Origin: Acidobacteriota bacterium
GTDB taxonomy: Bacteria > Acidobacteriota > Thermoanaerobaculia > UBA5066 > Gp7-AA6
DNA: 64,000 nt
Assembly (NCBI GenBank): GCA_027307335.1
Contig: DAHUXD010000003.1
Location: forward strand, 62,001 to 126,000
Direction: 5' to 3'
In this document: piece by piece, positions 8,590-22,189 of the stretch
Numbering within the stretch: the stretch's first letter is position 1
Layout: every line of letters starts with the position of its first letter
Program-made: the position numbers and the translations under genes
The notes under the pieces: generated by a model
Database searches by the model: none
The model's input: the letters and a program-made list of their open reading frames with translations, nothing else
Told to the model about the DNA's origin: nothing

Positions 8590-8595
8590 TTGCCA

Positions 8596-8768
8596 GCGAT
8601 GCGAAGATCACCGGATTCGCGATCGTGTCGGGCGACCGTCACGCCTTCGGGGCCGGCTATGCCGCCTCTCGATTGCCGCCCGCCAAGTTCGAGCCCGTCG
8701 GGATCAGTTTCGTCGGCGCCTCGCTGTCCAGCCCCGGGGGGATGGAGGCTTCGGAGCACAAGCTTCGC
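8596..8768 (+). pseudogene. Partial duplicate of phoD (internal fragment)
   Basis: Bases 8596-8766 match 5888-6058 of the phoD gene with about eight substitutions in 171 positions and no gaps. They cover the SGDRHAFGAGYAAS metal-site region through GGMEA. Several changes are synonymous but not all. The copy has no start or signal. After GGMEASEHKL it runs into unrelated sequence and stops. It begins 8 bases after a dispersed repeat, so the repeat element probably took part in moving it. Confidence 0.8.
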
Positions 8769-8908
8769 CAAAGAATGGGCGAAATGGAAGAGCAAGTACT
8801 CCCCAGAACCTAAGTCCGGACACTGAACCATCCGGTCAGCTCTGCAGCTTGCGGGCGTGAAAGCCCGGCCATGCCCCAGCTTGTTTCGGAGTTTTGCCCC
8901 TCAACATG

Positions 8909-8937
8909 CCCCTCTCCCCTACAAGCGGGGAGAGGGG
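8909..8937. terminator. Hairpin downstream of nrdJ (dispersed CCCCTCTCCC type)
   Basis: A perfect 11-bp stem, CCCCTCTCCCC with GGGGAGAGGGG, has a 7-base loop, 31 bases past the nrdJ stop. No strong T-run follows on the minus strand, so termination is plausible but not assured. The sequence belongs to a hairpin type also seen at 13557-13579 and in weaker form at 15859-15887 and 34271-34306. Confidence 0.5.
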
Positions 8938-8967
8938 AAAGCAGCTCGGGAAAGAGCTGCGTGCGTT

Positions 8968-11772
<2,805 letters not shown>

Positions 11773-11883
11773 CCCGCCCTCCTCCTTCCCCCCACCGAGG
11801 CAGATGGTCCCCACCGCTTGCCCGACCTGGTCACCGTCCGTGCTTTCAAGTTGCTTGCGGAGGAGCTGCCAGCGTTGCAATCG

Positions 11884-11912
11884 AGGGTACGGCTGGCAGG
11901 AGGGCGAGTCAA
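11884..11912 (-). promoter_or_regulatory. Predicted nrdJ promoter
   Basis: On the minus strand TTGACT (11907-11912), a 17-base spacer and TACCCT (11884-11889) form a sigma-70-like promoter. It predicts a leader of roughly 105 bases before the ATG. I looked for a cobalamin riboswitch in this leader and saw no B12 box. Confidence 0.55.
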
Positions 11913-11920
11913 GCGGAAAT

Positions 11921-11932
11921 ACAACATGTAGT
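11921..11932. promoter_or_regulatory. Possible NrdR-type operator upstream of nrdJ
   Basis: ACAACATGTAGT is a degenerate 12-bp palindrome (ACWACATGTWGT) lying 8 bases upstream of the nrdJ -35 box. Its CWA/TWG arms resemble the NrdR box that controls ribonucleotide reductase genes. NrdR boxes normally occur in pairs, and I see only one clear copy. Confidence 0.4.
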
Positions 11933-11990
11933 GGTTTCTGTGCATCGGGGCGCTTGGAATAGTGGCACGGGAGTTGCTGTTCTTGAAGGC

Positions 11991-12320
11991 GTGAAACGAG
12001 AAAAAGGCGCCGTTCATCAAATCGACATGTGGGAACCGCGCGACGCCGAGAAAAAGGCCGCGCACGCCAAGGTTTCCTTCCGGTCCGTCTTCCCCGTCGC
12101 CGACGGGAGGCTCGCGATCGGCTCGTTCAACCGGCCGCTGCTCGACGACGAGTGCCGCCGGCTGCGCGCCGCCTGGGAGCGGTCGACCCTGCCCGGCGTC
12201 GAGGATTTCGAGGTGACGCCGAAGCAGGTCTCGTTCGTGACGCCCGAGGGATCGGTCGACGCGACGTGGCGATCGATCGACCGCCTGCTCGCAAATCCCT
12301 CGCTGCGCAAGGCTTCCTGA
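11991..12320 (+). CDS. Hypothetical protein, about 109 aa
   Basis: Family not recognised. The body contains FRSVFPVADGRLAIGSFN, DDECRRLRAAWER and VTPKQVSFVTPEGSVDATW. That suggests a small soluble domain beginning with a beta-strand pair, with no signal or membrane segment. The start is unclear: GTG 11991 has GAAGG close upstream, while ATG 12027 (97 aa) has no ribosome site. The strongly GC-rich third positions support coding. It is divergent from nrdJ and 55 bases before the Fe-S carrier gene, which has its own promoter. Confidence 0.55.
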   Translation: MKREKGAVHQIDMWEPRDAEKKAAHAKVSFRSVFPVADGRLAIGSFNRPLLDDECRRLRAAWERSTLPGVEDFEVTPKQVSFVTPEGSVDATWRSIDRLLANPSLRKAS

Positions 12321-12324
12321 GCGG

Positions 12325-12354
12325 TTGCACCGCCGTCCGGAAGCGGACCATAAT
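12325..12354 (+). promoter_or_regulatory. Predicted promoter of the A-type Fe-S carrier gene
   Basis: TTGCAC (12325-12330) and CATAAT (12349-12354) are 18 bases apart. They give a leader of about 15 bases containing GAGAGG before the ATG at 12376. Confidence 0.55.
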
Positions 12355-12375
12355 TCACGGTTGAGAGGTAACGAA

Positions 12376-12756
12376 ATGTCTACCGTTCCGTCCACGCCGA
12401 TGCCGATCACCGGAGCGCCCGGATCGGGAGCGCTGCTTTCGCTGACCGACGCCGCCGTCGCCAAGGTCAAGCACTTCGCGGGCACGATGCCCGACTCGCA
12501 GAACAAGCCGCTGCGCATCTTCGTCCAGGGCGGCGGGTGCTCGGGATTCCAGTACGGGTTCACGTTCGACGACAAGAAAGAGGGCGACGCCGTCATCGAG
12601 ACGGGCGGGATCGAGGTCATCGTCGATCCGCAGAGCGCCCAGTATCTGAAGGACGCCAGGGTCGACTACGTCGAGGACTTCCGGGGAGCCGGGTTCTCGG
12701 TGACCAATCCCAACGCCAGCGGGGGATGTGGTTGCGGCAAGTCGTTCCAGGCGTAA
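12376..12756 (+). CDS. erpA: A-type iron-sulfur cluster insertion protein (ErpA/IscA family)
   Basis: The 126-aa protein carries the HesB/IscA fold and the three invariant cysteines, C55 in GGGCSGFQY and C118 and C120 in GGCGCGK. These hold the Fe-S cluster for transfer to target enzymes. A 20-residue Pro/Ser-rich N-terminal extension precedes the usual start of the fold (LLSLTDAAVAKVK). The ATG follows GAGAGG by 7 bases. It has its own promoter and a strong terminator, so it is monocistronic. Likely clients in this window are the Fe-S subunits of ActB and the aldehyde oxidase. ErpA versus IscA cannot be settled from sequence alone. Confidence 0.9.
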   Translation: MSTVPSTPMPITGAPGSGALLSLTDAAVAKVKHFAGTMPDSQNKPLRIFVQGGGCSGFQYGFTFDDKKEGDAVIETGGIEVIVDPQSAQYLKDARVDYVEDFRGAGFSVTNPNASGGCGCGKSFQA

Positions 12757-12782
12757 GACTCGGATTTTCAGGGTCCCGACCG

Positions 12783-12808
12783 AAGCCCCGCGAAAGCGGG
12801 GCTTTTTG
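12783..12808 (+). terminator. Rho-independent terminator after the Fe-S carrier gene
   Basis: A 9-bp stem, AAGCCCCGC with GCGGGGCTT, around a GAAA tetraloop is followed at once by a T-run (12803-12807). Confidence 0.9.
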
Positions 12809-12835
12809 ATTCTTGGGGTGCCGTATCGCCCTGAG

Positions 12836-13528
12836 ATGATGCGCGCCATGTCTTCCTGGCGCGCGAAGCTTTCCTGGATCGGCGCGGTCGCCGTGATCGT
12901 GGCGGTCGTCGCGCTGGGACGCGTCGTCCCGTACCGCGAATGGGTCCGGGACTTCGCCCGCTGGATCATCGGGCTCGGCCCCGCCGCCTACGTGCTCTTC
13001 GTCTTCGCCTACGTCCTCGTGACGGTCCTCATGATGCCGGCGATCCTGCTGACGCTGACCGCCGGCTTCGTCTTCGGCCTCGGCCGCGGCTTCGCCATCA
13101 CCGTTCTCGCGGCGACCTGCGGCTCGGCCGCCTCGTTCCTGATCGCCCGCCACCTCGCGCGCGAGCGCGTCGCGCGCTATGCCGGCGGCAACCCCCGCTA
13201 CTCGGCGATCGATCGGGCGATCGGCCGCGAGGGCTGGCGCATCGTTTTCCTCCTGCGCCTCTCGCCGCTCGTGCCCTTCGTCTTCTCCAACTACTTCTAC
13301 GGCCTCACGGCGATCCGCTTCTGGCCCTACGTGTTCGCGAGCCTGACGGGCCTGCTGCCGCTGACGTTCCTGTATGTGTCCTTCGGCGCGGCGGCCCGCG
13401 GCGCGCTCGTCGAGCCGGCGGGGCCGCCCGGCACGTGGAAGTGGGCACTGCTCGCGGCGGGGATCGTCGTGACGACGATCGCGACGCTGTACGCGAGGAG
13501 GGTGGTGAAGAAAGCGCTGGAGGCGTAG
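12836..13528 (+). CDS. TVP38/TMEM64 family membrane protein (VTT domain)
   Basis: The protein of about 230 aa has five to six hydrophobic segments. A first anchor lies at about 13-30 and the VTT/SNARE-associated core at about 45-200 (LMMPAILLTLTAGFVFG, then SAASFLIARHLARE and FLLRLSPLVPFVFSNYFYG). These re-entrant loop motifs match the DedA/TVP38 group of lipid scramblase-like or proton-driven transporters of the inner membrane. Three in-frame ATGs (12836, 12839, 12848) are possible and none has a good ribosome site. The neighbouring terminator shows it is transcribed separately from the Fe-S carrier gene. Confidence 0.87.
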   Translation: MMRAMSSWRAKLSWIGAVAVIVAVVALGRVVPYREWVRDFARWIIGLGPAAYVLFVFAYVLVTVLMMPAILLTLTAGFVFGLGRGFAITVLAATCGSAASFLIARHLARERVARYAGGNPRYSAIDRAIGREGWRIVFLLRLSPLVPFVFSNYFYGLTAIRFWPYVFASLTGLLPLTFLYVSFGAAARGALVEPAGPPGTWKWALLAAGIVVTTIATLYARRVVKKALEA

Positions 13529-13556
13529 GGACGCGGAGGTCGCCCCTCACCCCTAC

Positions 13557-13579
13557 CCCCTCTCCCGGAGGGAGAGGGG
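13557..13579. terminator. Perfect hairpin between convergent genes
   Basis: A 10-bp stem, CCCCTCTCCC with GGGAGAGGGG, has a three-base loop. A T-rich run follows about 8 bases later on the plus strand. It lies between the convergent TVP38 and GWxTD genes and could stop transcription from the plus side. It belongs to the same dispersed hairpin type as 8909-8937. Confidence 0.6.
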
Positions 13580-13590
13580 TAACGCTCTTT

Positions 13591-14691
13591 TTATTGCGGC
13601 TTCTGCTTCGCGGCGGAGAGCGTCGTCAGGATGTCGGGCTCGCGCTGCAGGATGTTGTCGCCGTAGCCCTTCTTCGTCACGAACACCGCGTCGACCTGCA
13701 GGTACGACACGTTCTTCGGCAGCAGTTCCTTCCGGTAATGCCAGACCTCCTGGTAGTCCTTGCTCGCGTTCGCGGCCTCGGTGCCGGGCCCGACGTAGCG
13801 GTCGTTGGTGGTGGCCATCTGCGCCATCGTGACCTTGCCGCTCCCCTGTCCGTTCGCCTGCGCCTGCGCCGCCTGCACCTGCACCCGCTTCTGCGCGATG
13901 AACGAGTCGTGGTCGTCGACGGACGACATGCCGGCGTTCTCCGACTTGTCCTCCTTCGCGCCGAGCTTCCGTCTTCCGCCGTACGTCGGCGGGCCGAGCA
14001 GGACGAACACCATCCCGCGATCCGTCAGGCTCCCCCGCTTCTCGCCCTGCTTGAAGTTCACGTCCGCGAACGCGACCCGCTTCTCGAACCCCGGCTGGAA
14101 CGACGGATCGTCCTCGAGATTGCGGGCCTTCCAGAACTGGACGACGAAGGCCTGCCGGGCGTCGTCCGTCGATGCGGCCGCCCACCCCGCCTTCTCCGAA
14201 TCGGACATCAACCACTTCACCGGTCCGTCGCCCCACTCCGCGTTCACCGGGTCCGGCTTCGTCTCCGGCCGGAAGTTCGCGTACGCGCGCGCGATCGACG
14301 GACCCTGGGACGCGATCGACTTCTGCGCCGCCGCGAACGCCGCCACCGCCTTCTTCGAGTACGCCTTCTCGTCGATGCCCGCGTCGGGCTTGACGTTCAG
14401 GAACGCCTCGAAGTCCGCCTGGGCCTTGTCCGCCGACCCCAGGTTCGCGTCGCACACCCCGCGGTAGAACGCGAGCGGCCCCTCGAGCTGCGCCTTCATC
14501 CCCGAGTTCGCCGGTTTGGCCGCCTCGACGTCCATGACCTCGATCGTCACGAGCGCGTCGGCCCACTTCTCCGCCTTCACCTGTTCCTTCATCTGCTGGA
14601 ACAGCTCGGGGAGGGTCGGAGCCGCCAGACTTCGTCCGGCCGCCGCGAGACCCAGGAGAACGATCCGGATCCGTCGTGCCGCCGTCGTCAT
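13591..14691 (-). CDS. GWxTD domain-containing secreted protein, paralogue 1
   Basis: The 366-aa protein has an N-terminal signal peptide, a helical TPR-like section (about 30-130, LPELFQQMKEQVKAEKWADA) and a GWxTD domain. That domain contains FWKARN, then GSLTDRGMVFVLLGPPTYGG near 230 and a YQEVWHYRKELLP strand pair. The family is common in Acidobacteria and Bacteroidota, with no established activity, and is thought to be envelope-associated. GGAGGTG precedes the ATG, and a TAGAGT -10 lies about 30 bases upstream. It is the most downstream of three tandem paralogues and closest to paralogue 2. Confidence 0.88.
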   Translation of the reverse strand: MTTAARRIRIVLLGLAAAGRSLAAPTLPELFQQMKEQVKAEKWADALVTIEVMDVEAAKPANSGMKAQLEGPLAFYRGVCDANLGSADKAQADFEAFLNVKPDAGIDEKAYSKKAVAAFAAAQKSIASQGPSIARAYANFRPETKPDPVNAEWGDGPVKWLMSDSEKAGWAAASTDDARQAFVVQFWKARNLEDDPSFQPGFEKRVAFADVNFKQGEKRGSLTDRGMVFVLLGPPTYGGRRKLGAKEDKSENAGMSSVDDHDSFIAQKRVQVQAAQAQANGQGSGKVTMAQMATTNDRYVGPGTEAANASKDYQEVWHYRKELLPKNVSYLQVDAVFVTKKGYGDNILQREPDILTTLSAAKQKPQ

Positions 14692-14784
14692 GGCCCACCT
14701 CCCGACGCGTCGTCCCTCGTCACTCTACACAGGCGGAGAAGGACTTTGTGTCCGGTATTTCTACCTTTCGACAACCCGACGGCC

Positions 14785-15840
14785 CTAGGAGGGCTTCTGC
14801 TTCGCCGCGGACAACGTCGTGAGGATGTCCGACTCGCGCTGCAGGACGTTCTGCCCGTAGCCCTTCCTCGTCACGAAGACCGCATCCACCTGGAGGTAGG
14901 AAATGCCCTTCGGCAGGAGTTCCTTCCGGTAGTGCCAGACCTCCTGGTAGTTCATGTTGGACTCGGGGGCGACCGTGCTCGGCGAATTCTGTCGGTCGGC
15001 CATGGCGGCGATCTGGCTCGACGTGTGCGTGCCGGCGGTCGCCTGATTCATCGCCCTCGCGTCGCTCATCGTGTTGCGCGAGGACATCCCCGACGCCTCC
15101 GAGGAATCGTCGCCCGTCTTCAGCGGCTTGCGTCCGCCGTACGTGGGCGGGCCGAGCAGGACGAACACCATCCCGCGGTCCGTCATGCTCCCCCTCGTCT
15201 CGCCCTGCTTGAAGTTCACGTCCGCGAACGCCACCCGCTTCTCGAACGTCGGCTGGAACGTCGGGCTGTCCTCGAGGTTTCGGGTCTTCCAGAATTTGTC
15301 CACGAACGCCTGCCGCTCGTCGTCGGTCGTCGCGGCCGCCCACGCGGACTTCTCGGAGTCCGTCATCAGCCACTTCACCGGGCCCTCGCCCCACTCCGCG
15401 TTCGCCGGCTCCGGCTTCGCGGGCGGCGGCTGGAACTCCGCGTAGGCGCGCGCCAGCGACGGACCCTGGGACGCGATCGCCTTCTGCGCGGCCGCAAAGG
15501 CCGTCACGGCCTTCTTCGAGTAGAGCTTGTCGTCGATGCCGGCGTCCGGCTTGGTGCGGAGAAACATCTCGAAGTCCGTTTGCGCCTTGTCCGCCGACCC
15601 GAGGTTCGCCTCGCACACCCCGCGGTAGAACGCGAGGGGGCCCTCGAGCTGCGGCTTCAGCGCCTGGTTCGCCGGCTTCGACGACTCGACGTCGATCGCC
15701 CCGATCGTCGCCACGGCGTCCGCCCACTTCTCCGCCTTCACCTGGTCCTTCATCTGCTGGAAGAGTTCGGGAATGCTCGGAGCGGCGGTGAGGAGGGAGG
15801 AGGAGAAGAGAAGCAGGAGGACGGGGGCGATTCGTTTCAT
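14785..15840 (-). CDS. GWxTD domain-containing secreted protein, paralogue 2
   Basis: The 351-aa protein has a signal peptide (MKRIAPVLLLLFSSSLLTAA). It then follows the same layout as paralogue 1, including LPELFQQ replaced by IPELFQQMKDQVKAEKWADA, DSEKSAWAAAT, FWKTRN and GSMTDRGMVFVLLGPPTYGG. The variable region between the GPP motif and the C-terminal YQEVWHYRKELLPK strands differs most among paralogues and may define the partner. GGAG lies 6 bases before the ATG. The 93-base gap to paralogue 1 holds that gene's own -10-like sequence. Confidence 0.88.
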   Translation of the reverse strand: MKRIAPVLLLLFSSSLLTAAPSIPELFQQMKDQVKAEKWADAVATIGAIDVESSKPANQALKPQLEGPLAFYRGVCEANLGSADKAQTDFEMFLRTKPDAGIDDKLYSKKAVTAFAAAQKAIASQGPSLARAYAEFQPPPAKPEPANAEWGEGPVKWLMTDSEKSAWAAATTDDERQAFVDKFWKTRNLEDSPTFQPTFEKRVAFADVNFKQGETRGSMTDRGMVFVLLGPPTYGGRKPLKTGDDSSEASGMSSRNTMSDARAMNQATAGTHTSSQIAAMADRQNSPSTVAPESNMNYQEVWHYRKELLPKGISYLQVDAVFVTRKGYGQNVLQRESDILTTLSAAKQKPS

Positions 15841-15858
15841 GGCGTCTCCTTCATCACG

Positions 15859-15887
15859 CCCCTCTCCCTGGCCGTGGGGGAAGAGGG
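15859..15887. repeat. Imperfect CCCCTCTCCC-type hairpin repeat
   Basis: CCCCTCTCCCTGGCCGTGGG begins a gapped stem that closes with GGAAGAGGG, between GWxTD paralogues 2 and 3. It resembles the hairpins at 8909-8937 and 13557-13579. Confidence 0.4.
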
Positions 15888-15923
15888 TTTTCGAGGCCGT
15901 CGTGCCGTCGCGCGCTCCGGCTT

Positions 15924-17078
15924 CTACCCTCCGGGGTTCGGGGCCGCGGGGAGCGGGGGGACGGCCCTGGCCTCGTCCGCGGGCTTCTTCTTCGCGGCGT
16001 CGAGCGTCTGGAGCGTCGCCGTGTCGCGCTGCAGGATGTTCACGCCGTAGCCGTGCTTCGTCACGAAGACGACGTCCACCTGGAGGTAGCCGACGTTCTT
16101 CGGCAGCAGCTCTTTCCGGTAGTGCCAGACCTCCCGGTAGTTGTTGTTCGACTCGGCCGCCTGCGTGCCGGGTCCCGACATGCGGTCGGCGATCGCGGCG
16201 GCCTGTCCCGACGTGATGCGGTTGTTCGGCGAGAGGCGTTGCGCGCTCGACTGCGCCGCCGCGATGTCGCCGTTCGTCACCGTGGACATGCCGGCCGCCT
16301 CCGACGTGTCCTCGCCGTTGCGGATCGGCCGGCGCCCGCCCCACGTTGGCGGCCCGAGCAGCACGAAGACCATGCCGCGGTCGGTCAGGCTCCCCCGCTT
16401 CCTCTCGTCCTGGTTGAAGTAGACGTCCGCGAAGGCGGCGCGCCGCTCGAATCCGGTGCGGAACGTGTTGTCGGCGCTGCCCGGGTGCGGGTTGCGCGCC
16501 TCCCAGAACTTCTCGACGAACTCGGCGCGCTCGTCGTCGGAGGTCAGGGCCGCCCACCTCCGCTTCTCGTCGGCCGTGATGATCCACTGCACCGGGCCGT
16601 CGGCCCATTGCGCGTCGGGCGGGTCGGCCGCGTTCGGCGGCGGCCGAAACTCCTGGTACTTCTGGAAGAGCGAGGGGCCGCCGGAGGGGATCGCGGGCGG
16701 AGCGGCCGCCTCCCCGCCCGACCGCCGCGCCTGCTCGAACGCCGCGACCGCCTGCTTCGAGTACATCGACGGGTCGATCGAGGCGCTCGGCGTCTCCGCG
16801 AGGAAGGCCTGGAAGCTCGCGCGCGCCTCGTCGGTTCGGCCGAGGTTCGCCTCGCAGACGCCGCGATAGAAGGCCGTCGGGCCGCCGAGCTGCCGGCGGT
16901 AGCTCTCGTTGCCGGGTTTCGAGGCCTCGGCGTCGAGCGCGTCGAGCGTCTTCAGCGCCTCGGCCCACTGGCCGCCCTTCACCTGCGCCTTCGTCTTCTG
17001 GAAGAGATCGCCGAGCGACTCGGCATGGAGGGAAGCGGAAACGACCAGGAGGATCAGACCGAACTTCAGACGGGTCAT
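15924..17078 (-). CDS. GWxTD domain-containing secreted protein, paralogue 3
   Basis: The 384-aa protein has a signal peptide (MTRLKFGLILLVVSASLHA), a helical section beginning LGDLFQKTKAQVKGGQWAEA and a Pro/Gly-rich insertion near 125-140. Its GWxTD domain contains QWIITADEKRRW, FWEARNPHP and RGSLTDRGMVFVLLGPPTWGG. It is the most diverged of the three and has a Pro-rich C-terminal tail. A TAGAAT -10 (17097-17102, minus strand) and GGAG before the ATG mark it as the head of the cluster. It is divergent from the respiratory operon, with only 95 bases between the start codons. Confidence 0.88.
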   Translation of the reverse strand: MTRLKFGLILLVVSASLHAESLGDLFQKTKAQVKGGQWAEALKTLDALDAEASKPGNESYRRQLGGPTAFYRGVCEANLGRTDEARASFQAFLAETPSASIDPSMYSKQAVAAFEQARRSGGEAAAPPAIPSGGPSLFQKYQEFRPPPNAADPPDAQWADGPVQWIITADEKRRWAALTSDDERAEFVEKFWEARNPHPGSADNTFRTGFERRAAFADVYFNQDERKRGSLTDRGMVFVLLGPPTWGGRRPIRNGEDTSEAAGMSTVTNGDIAAAQSSAQRLSPNNRITSGQAAAIADRMSGPGTQAAESNNNYREVWHYRKELLPKNVGYLQVDVVFVTKHGYGVNILQRDTATLQTLDAAKKKPADEARAVPPLPAAPNPGG

Positions 17079-17173
17079 GACAGGACTCCGGAACGGATTC
17101 TATGCCCGCCGGGCCGTGGCCGGACATTCTTCCGGACGGCGGCGGACTTGCAATATATTGCCGACCGCGCCCC

Positions 17174-17829
17174 ATGGCTCAGATTTTCCATCGGTCGACG
17201 AACACTCTGTCCCGCGTCTCGGTGTTCGGGGCCGTCTTTTTCATCGCCTTCCTCCTGTGGCTCTTCGACGCCGTCAACCGCTCGCCGTACATCACCCAGC
17301 AGGGGATCGCGCGGGTCCAGCCGGTCCAGTTCTCCCACCAGCACCACGTCGGGGCGATCGGCATCGACTGCCGCTACTGCCACACCTCGGTCGAGAAGGC
17401 GGCCTTCGCCAACATCCCGCCGACGAAGACGTGCATGAACTGCCACGCCCAGATCTGGAACCAGTCGCCCGAACTGGAGCCCGTCCGGGAGAGCTGGCGG
17501 ACCGGCCGCTCGATCGAATGGGTCAAGGTCTACGACCTGCCGGACTACGTCTACTTCAATCACTCGATCCACGTCGCCAAGGGCGTCGGCTGCGAGACCT
17601 GTCACGGGCGCATCGACCGGATGCCGCTCGTGTCGCAACATCCCTCCCTCGAGATGTCCTGGTGCCTCGACTGCCACCGGGCGCCGGAGAAGTACATCCG
17701 GCCCCGGGAGGACGTCTTCACCATGGGCTACGTGCCCGCCGGAAGGCAGGAGGAGATCGGCGAGAAGCTCAAGGCCGAGTACCACATCCGTCCCACGCGC
17801 GAGCTGACCGACTGCTGGACGTGCCATCG

Positions 17830-17833
<4 letters not shown>
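17174..17833 (+). CDS. actA: Alternative complex III subunit ActA, pentaheme cytochrome c
   Basis: The 219-aa protein has one N-terminal membrane anchor (about 15-33) and a periplasmic domain with five CxxCH haem sites: CRYCH (66-70), CMNCH (87-91), CETCH, CLDCH and CWTCH at the very end. It carries electrons from the Fe-S subunit ActB toward the monohaem ActE and the oxidase. ATG 17174 is chosen because the anchor starts just after it; an earlier in-frame start would add an unlikely Pro-rich leader. TATATT at 17154-17159 may be its -10. This is the first gene of a 12-gene operon, overlapping actB by 4 bases. Confidence 0.94.
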
Positions 17834-20788
<2,955 letters not shown>

Positions 20789-20796
<8 letters not shown>

Positions 20797-22189
20797 CGCG
20801 GCCACGCCGACGCCCCCCGCCGAGAAGCCGGCGACGACGACCGGGATCCTCGCGCCGGGCTACTCCTTCACGACGCTCACCGACAAGATCGCGTCGATTG
20901 CGCTGTCGCGTCGGACGCCGTTCGTCTGGTTCATCGGCGCGGGCGTCGGCTTCCTGCTGACGATGATGCTGCTGACGGCCCTGACCTGGCTCCTCTTCCG
21001 GGGCATCGGCATCTGGGGCGTCAACCAGCCGGTCGGGTGGGGATTCGAGATCGTCAACTTCGTCTGGTGGATCGGCATCGGCCATGCCGGCACGCTGATC
21101 TCGGCGATTCTGCTGCTGCTGCGCCAGCCGTGGCGCAACTCGATCAACCGGTTCGCCGAGGCGATGACGATCTTCGCCGTCGCGTGCGCCGGTATCTACC
21201 CCGCGTTCCACACCGGCCGGCCCTGGCTCGACTACTGGCTGATCCCGTACCCGAACTCGATGGGCATGTGGCCGAACTTCCGCAGCCCGTTGATCTGGGA
21301 CGTCTTCGCGGTCTCGACCTACGCGACCGTGTCGCTCCTCTTCTGGTACGTCGGCATGATCCCGGACCTCGCGACCCTGCGCGACCGCGCGAAGAAGCTG
21401 TGGGCGAAGATCATCTACGGCATGCTGGCGATGGGCTGGCGCGGATCGGCCCGCCACTGGAGCCGGTACGAGACGGCCTCGCTCCTCCTCGCCGGCCTCG
21501 CGACGCCGCTCGTCGTCTCGGTCCACACGGTCGTGTCGTTCGACTTCGCCGCGGGCATCGTCCCCGGTTGGCACGCGACGATCTTCCCGCCCTACTTCGT
21601 CGCGGGCGCGATCTACGCGGGTTTCGCGATGGTCATGACGCTCGCGATCCCCCTGCGGAAGCTCTACGGCCTCGAGGACCTCATCACGATGAAGCACCTC
21701 GACAACATGGCGAAGATCCTCCTCGCGACCGGCCTCATCGTCGGCTACGGCTACGTCGTCGAGGCCTTCATGTCGTACTACAGCGGCAACACGTACGAGC
21801 GGTTCATGATCTGGAACCGTCTGCACGGCCCGTACAAGCACGCGTACTGGGCGCTCCTCTTCTGCAACCTCGTGATGCCGCAGGCCCTCTGGTTCCGCAA
21901 GGTGCGCCGCAGCGTGCCCTGGCTCTTCGTCATCGCGATGGTCGTCAACGTCGGGATGTGGCTCGAGCGCTACGTGATCGTCGTCGTCAGCCTTTCGCGC
22001 GACTTCCTGCCGTCCTCGTGGGGTCTCTACAAGGCGACCGTGTTCGACTGGGCCACGTTCATCGGAACGATCGGTCTTTTCCTCGCGCTGATGTTCCTCT
22101 TCATCCGCTTGCTGCCGATGATCTCGATCTTCGAGATGCGCGCGATCCTGCCCGAGGCGAAGGTCCGCGAGGAGGAGGCGGAGGCGTGA
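20789..22189 (+). CDS. actC: Alternative complex III subunit ActC, NrfD-like integral membrane protein
   Basis: The 466-aa protein has about ten transmembrane helices of the NrfD/PsrC family. It provides a quinol site and possibly a proton path at the periplasmic side of the membrane. Recognisable are a cytosolic N-terminus, the first helix after SRRTPFVWFIGAG, the conserved WWIGIGHAGTLISA segment and HTGRPWLDYWLIPYPNS. The C-terminal pair ends near PMISIFEMR. The start overlaps actB by 8 bases and the stop overlaps actD by 4 (GTGA). Confidence 0.95.

Larger units (their letters stand above)
8411..8967. other. Intergenic region built from repeats and a gene fragment
   Basis: These 557 bases contain no intact gene. 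In order they hold a MITE-like inverted-repeat element (8453-8589), a 171-bp copy of the interior of phoD (8596-8768), about 130 bases without recognised content, and two hairpins (8909-8937 and 8941-8960) just beyond the nrdJ stop. Confidence 0.7.

Noticed and set aside
6545-8590. CRISPR array
   Set aside because: The repeats are few, unevenly spaced, in both orientations and of variable length, with no regular spacers and no cas genes.
221-8967. Prophage or insertion sequence
   Set aside because: No integrase, transposase, structural or lysis gene is present. The elements are small and lack ORFs.
11773-11880. Cobalamin riboswitch before nrdJ
   Set aside because: The leader is only about 105 bases and contains no B12-box sequence.
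12940-16050. A 1036-codon plus-strand open frame across the TVP38 gene and the GWxTD genes
   Set aside because: It overlaps a membrane protein in another frame and two GWxTD genes in antisense. The product is low-complexity and Arg-rich, so it is a GC artefact.
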